From Phaseolus vulgaris (lineage: Eukaryota > Streptophyta > Magnoliopsida > Fabales > Fabaceae), in assembly GCF_000499845.2 (NCBI RefSeq), contig NC_023756.2, positions 5,327,306 to 5,391,305 on the forward strand: a DNA stretch of 64,000 nt, in the 5' to 3' direction. Made by a program: the position numbers and the translations under genes. Numbering within the stretch: the stretch's first letter is position 1; each line of letters begins with the position of its first letter. The notes beneath the pieces are model-generated. The model was not told where the DNA came from. It was given only the letters and a program-made list of their open reading frames with translations, and ran no database searches. Positions 58,935-64,000 of the stretch are shown piece after piece.

Positions 58935-59710
58935 ATGACTATTTTACGGCAAGTGTACTGTGTCAAAAGTAATAAATTTGTCTCTAAGGACGTATATCGA
59001 ACCCACAAGGAATAGTTGAATTCTCAAGTATAATATTCACTAAATAGAAAAAATTATAATAAATTTTATTGGAAATTTATTGTGTATGAGATTGCAAGAG
59101 TGTAAATAAAGCAAAGTAAAAAGTTGTTGATTCAATTGGGAAAATTGAGATTGTGGTTCATCCTTCTCACTCTTTTGTATTTTGAAAAACATGATAATAT
59201 TATATCTTTGATGTTTCTCCTTAACAGTTGTCTCCTTTAGGATTTTCTATCTTCTTTTATTCTCCCAATGATTTCAATGATGTCTAGGGTTGTATCTCAC
59301 GCCTCATATTTAACCTAGTTGGGCTTTAGCTAAGTGACTTCTTGCTTAGGCGAGCTATAGCTTGCTTGGGCAAGTTGGACGAGAAAAAGCCCAACTTCTT
59401 TGGAGTGATCTCGCTTGGGCGAGATTGGGCTCGCTTGGGCGAGTTCCTCTAAAGTGATATGGTTAGGCGAGTTTTGAGCATTCCAACTTTCCCTTTTCAT
59501 CTTGTCTTTTCTCCTTTAGCTCTTTAACACAAATTTGAGAATAAATCGTTCTTATTCATATTATAATCACAAAATATGTAAAAAAGGTTTAAATTCATAA
59601 ATTAAGGGTTAAATTATAGTTATTTTATCAATAAATATTCATTAGTGTCTGTCTTTTAATGTAAAATATTACTGAAATATGACACTTATCATCTTAGCAG
59701 AGACTAACAT
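58935..59710. repeat. Candidate dispersed repeat
   Basis: The left edge reads TTTTACGGCAAGTGTACTGTG and continues with CGTATATCGAACCCACAAGG. From memory, this GGCAAGTGTAC...ATCGAACCCACA(G/A)GG word is common at the edge of dispersed repeats in legumes and other eudicots. The right edge is set near TTAGCAGAGACTAACATTTG. The class and true ends are not known to me. Confidence 0.4.
59343..59472. repeat. Cluster of GCTTGGGCGAG motifs
   Basis: TGCTTAGGCGAGC, TGCTTGGGCAAG, TCGCTTGGGCGAG, CTCGCTTGGGCGAG and TTAGGCGAG occur within 130 bp. They are GC-rich against an AT-rich background, inside the candidate repeat 58935-59710. Confidence 0.85.
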
Positions 59711-62700
59711 TTGACCCATCGAAAATACCATTGATAAAAAACAACCAAAGTTTCTTATGTTAGGGTGATTCTTTGCATATGTTATAAAAAAGTGTTAAGA
59801 CAAAATCTCCTTCAACTTCTCACCACCTATTGTCTTATCGATGATTGAATAATTAATTATGCATAGGATATTTTCTTTCTCTAGTGAATTGTGTGCTCAA
59901 TATTATAATCATTAGGGTCACAATATCATTTGAGGTATTCGTTACCACACACCTATAAAGGGCTATAACACACCACAAAGAGCAACACACTCATAGGGGT
60001 CAGAATCATAAAAGGCAATATATCCTTAAAAGGATATCATATCATACATATATCACATACAATATAAAACACAATGTATATCAAATACTAACATACATTT
60101 AATCATTATTAATAACCATACCACATATGCATATCAATATACTATTCTCATGTATAAACATCATCACATGTTCATCATCAACATCATCTCATCACCAAAT
60201 ATGGGTCGTTTAAGCAAACTCATTTCGCGTGAGAAACTTTATTTCCTTAAATAGAGGAAGACTTTATTGGTTCTTCATCTTGCTACTTTTTCGGAGTTTA
60301 TTCTACTAGCAAAGTACAATAGTAATTTGATTATCTAAGAAAAAAAATTATAAAAATTTAAAATAAAATAAAGTGTCTATAACTTATTTTATTCACTTTA
60401 TATTCTTTAACTATTTAAAAATTACATTTTACTAAAGTCTTACAAATTTAATAAAATTTAAATAGGAAAAAATACAATTAATACTTTTTTTCCCACTATA
60501 CAAAATTAAACTTTAAATAAAGACATAATAAAGCAGATATCGAGCGCATTGAAAATACAAATAAAATATCAATACTTTTATTACTTAATATAATTTTCTT
60601 GGTAAGGAAATAAGTTAGAACGATTCAACATTATTTATTTGTTTTACTTTTCTGAATAAAAAAAAACAGAAGAATCACACAAAATTTGTTTTCATTTTCA
60701 TTTATCAATTTCGACTACGAAGAATATATGCTAGAGTGATGTTTTTCACACAGCCCACGTGAAGTGGTGAGAAGGGTGGGAAAATGACAAAGGAATAAAA
60801 AGGAAAGAAAAAGTGAAAAGAATGTAAGAATAAAATAAAAAAGAATAAAAATTAATAAAAAAGGAGAAACTATAAAATGAATTAATTAAATATATTGATA
60901 AGTATTATATGAAAAAAGTTACAGAAATATATTTTCCTATTTAACTTTAGATTTTAAATTTTAAGATTGGAGTTTAGAGTTTATGATTTATGGGTAGGAT
61001 TTAGGGTTTAAGGTTTAGAGTTTAGGATTTAGGGTTTATATTTACTTTCTTCATAATTACATCAAAATATCTATAAAATATTTTATTTCATTCTTTTTGT
61101 ATTGATATTTTTTCATAAATTTTCATATATTTAATTTTCAAATTTCAATTTTCAAATTTTCTTCTATTTCAATTTTATAAATATTTAAATTCACTACAAT
61201 TTTATAAATATTTAAAAGTTAAAATAGTGTTATATGATGAAAAGTCAAAAATAATGTTTGATAGAAAAATAAAAATAAAAAGATATTAGATAAAGAAATA
61301 AAAGTAGAAATAATGTTATTTAAGAAAACAAACACACTAATTAAACTCTATTTAAAAGAACTCACACTTGAGTTTATTTGGATTGAGTTTGGTAAATATG
61401 TTATTTTTTTTTAAAATAAATTATAATTTTTAAGTATTAATCTAATTAAAGAAAATATCACAATTTTCATAAAATTTAATTCAAAACTTTAAATAAAAAA
61501 TCATAATAAATTTGTTTGAACTAATTCAAAATATTAAAAGAAAATATAATATAATTTATATATAAGACTTATACTAAATTTATTATTTTGATTTAATAAG
61601 AATAAGTTATTTGGATTGAATTAAGTTTAATCAAATTATAAATAAAAATTTCACTCAGTTTTATTAGTTGATTTGAATAATCAATATCCTAACTTAATAA
61701 ACATCCCTAATTTTCCTATGACAAATAACTAATATGCTTCTATGATCCATCTAAAAAGTAATTAATTTCAATTACTCTTGAAATAGATGATCTTTTTGTA
61801 TATATATAACAAAAAATTTAAACTTTTTATGCGCAAAGAAAAAAATCATAAAGAACATAAAGTAAAAGAATTTATTTTATTATCGTTGTATATATTATTA
61901 GTAAACCATTATTAAAATGATTATATTTTTATTTAAAAGCTTTAAATAATTTTATTTATAATTTTTTAAAATACATCAAGTTTATACATTTTTATAAAAC
62001 TATATAATATTATACAAAACTAAAGTTTTTTAAGTTTTATTTTACTATAATATTCATATTTTTTAATCATATATTGATTAAATATAAGTAGTGAGAAAAT
62101 TCGTTTTATAAGATAAAGTTAGATTTTTATAATATTTTTTTTAATATCTTTTTTTCCCAATTTTTTATTTTTACTTTCGTATTTATTTTATACATATCAA
62201 GTTAAACAGGATTTTGATAGAAATAAACCTATTCTTCATGTAGAATTTTTTTAAGACCCATAAAAAGTTGGTCTCTAAATATGTTTAAAATTTATTTTAT
62301 TTGCAAGGAATATAATATTGATAGGCATATTGGCTAAAAAAATGTCTATCAACCTAAGAATGTGTAGTAGTCTTGCACATTTTTTATATTATTATTTTTA
62401 TTATTATGTATAAGATATTATATGTATTAATATAACTCCATTTATAAGATATAATATATTTTTAAAAATATTTAATTCTAACTTTTTTAATAAACTAATG
62501 AGTAGTCTAACTTATTTTCATTGTAAATTTTTTGGATTGGATTTAATTTTCTTTTAACTTTATTCTTTCGATACTCTTGAGACCTAACCCTCACCTTATT
62601 TGGTGAATATATCCATAAACGATTGGTATTTTTTCTTTCACTTCCAAATTTTTGACTCACTTTCGTAAGTTTGACATTTCTCATTTTGTTTTCTATAATT

Positions 62701-64000
62701 AAAAGACAACTTTTTAATAAAAGTTTTTAATTATATAATATATGAAGAGATTTTTTTTAACATGAGAAAAATAGATATAACTATTATAATACAAGTTCTA
62801 TAGGTTTTCATATAAATTTGGAGTTTTTCAAAATATTTCTATTATAAGATTATGTCTCATAGGAATACAAATATTTATAATATAAGGTTTAAAACATCCT
62901 AAAGTCTTTCAAGACCTTCTACTCCTGTGTGATCATATGTTAATGTACGTACAATCATCGCAGTTCAAACACAACAAGAAAAACACAAAAGTAAGCTAGT
63001 GAAAATAAATGTTTATAATATACACAATTAAATCAAAAGAGAAAATCAAATTACATAATCATTTTCTCAATTATTCAATATTCTTCAAATCTCAAGAATA
63101 AAACAATCACATAGATCTTACATCGATCTACACATCCAAGATATTTAACAAACAACACTTTCTGAAATACCCGTATAATGTAAGTTCTACCATAGACTAA
63201 TACCTAATCCAAAGATTACCAACAAATCCAACAGAAAGGAGGGAAACTCGAAAATCTTTGTTACCACATAAACATCAATACTTAATACATAAACAAACAG
63301 CAATCCATACATTATTCCAAATGTATGAATTCAATTTTATACCATTTTCATTATATAATATCATTCTAAACGCATCTACAATATTCAAAATCCCATTTAA
63401 CATAAAAAATACTTAAATATTAAACCATCAAATTCTAATATTTCTACAAGTTTAAATAATATATAAACAAACAACACAATATATAAATTCACAACATCCC
63501 TACAAGAGAAATTGAATATTAAGACCATGTTCCCTCCACATCCAGATCTTCTAGCCTAGGGTACTATTGAAATATAAAGTTAACTTCCCTTACCTGAAAT
63601 TCCATTGATGAAAATTCTCCCTTAAATAGGGAAATCACTCTAAAATTTAGGAACCTATAACAAATTATCCAAATATTACCAAACTTTAGTATATGATAAA
63701 ATAAGTTGAGAGGAACAATTTTCTCAACTGGTCTCACTAATATTAACGACTAAATCATATAGAAAAACATAAAATAAATGAACTTTAGAGTAAAAATGAA
63801 CTTACTATGTTTGAAAATCTGATCAGATATAAATGTATCCTTGACTCCTCAGCTACTACAAGGTGTGATCAGATTTTGAAATAAATGACATGAGAGAGAA
63901 AAAAAAAAAAGAGAGAGAAAAATAGAGAGAGAAAGTGAATTGAGAGAAAAAGAAAAAGAAAATGAATGTTGGGGGGCGCTGTTTCCTTTTGTTCTCTACT
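59711..64000. other. AT-rich spacer to the end of the window
   Basis: No gene is supported. It holds a degenerate telomere-like stretch at 60946-61039 and a GA/A-rich run at 63895-63965. The 65-codon minus-strand frame at 62487-62684 is basic and AT-derived, with no family match. Confidence 0.55.
60946..61039. repeat. Degenerate telomere-like repeat
   Basis: About twelve words close to TTTAGGG (GGAGTTTAGAGTTTATG, GGATTTAGGGTTTAAGG, TTTAGAGTTTAGGATT, TAGGGTTTA) follow one another. Only two match TTTAGGG exactly. It could be an eroded interstitial telomere tract or a local minisatellite. Confidence 0.7.

Noticed and set aside
1..64000. tRNA, rRNA or bacterial-type operon signals
   Set aside because: I saw no cloverleaf-like tRNA gene, rRNA segment or operon structure; the initiator-tRNA-like words are retrotransposon primer sites.

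Overview
The window is plant nuclear DNA. It is AT-rich, its genes have spliced introns with GT/AG borders, and transposon families typical of flowering plants fill most of the space. The host genes and the repeat families look like a legume, probably of the bean/cowpea/soybean group; that placement is inference from remembered families, not from a search.

Layout. (1) 1-21908, plus strand: the 3' part of one very large gene, a plant FURRY/MOR2-PAG1-type cell morphogenesis protein. Twelve exons (3814-21908) give 2009 residues, and roughly the first 150 codons lie upstream of the window. Its long introns have collected retrotransposon pieces, small LTR-type (TRIM-like) repeats and a striking 15-bp/19-bp minisatellite. 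(2) 23324-37310, minus strand: two tandem paralogues of an AVT6-type amino acid transporter (465 and 467 residues) with the same five-exon plan and identical lengths for exons 2-4. A degenerate minisatellite lies between them, and a small LINE-like insertion sits in intron 3 of the second copy. (3) 37311-41300: AT-rich spacer. (4) 41300-58054: a transposon nest. An internally deleted Copia remnant is followed by a CACTA element (42126-51984). That element holds a second CACTA (43934-50400, target duplication AAA), which holds a hAT element (44337-47701, 8-bp target duplication CATACAAT). The outer CACTA also carries what looks like the first exon of a host gene. Just outside are a 1.8-kb solo LTR (52007-53833, duplication ACTAC) and a young Copia element (54518-58054, duplication GTCTT, LTRs about 98% identical) that has lost its reverse transcriptase. 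(5) 58060-64000: AT-rich spacer with repeat fragments and no gene I can support.

Only three host genes look functional: the FURRY-like gene and the two transporters. Nothing suggests they work together. Every transposon protein gene is broken by stops, frameshifts or deletions, so any movement would need proteins supplied from elsewhere. I found no tRNA, rRNA, CRISPR array or new defence or metabolic system. The most unusual material is the datable three-level DNA transposon nest with its captured gene fragment, and the intronic minisatellite that switches repeat length. Coordinates were read by eye; exon borders were checked by keeping the reading frame across splice sites.
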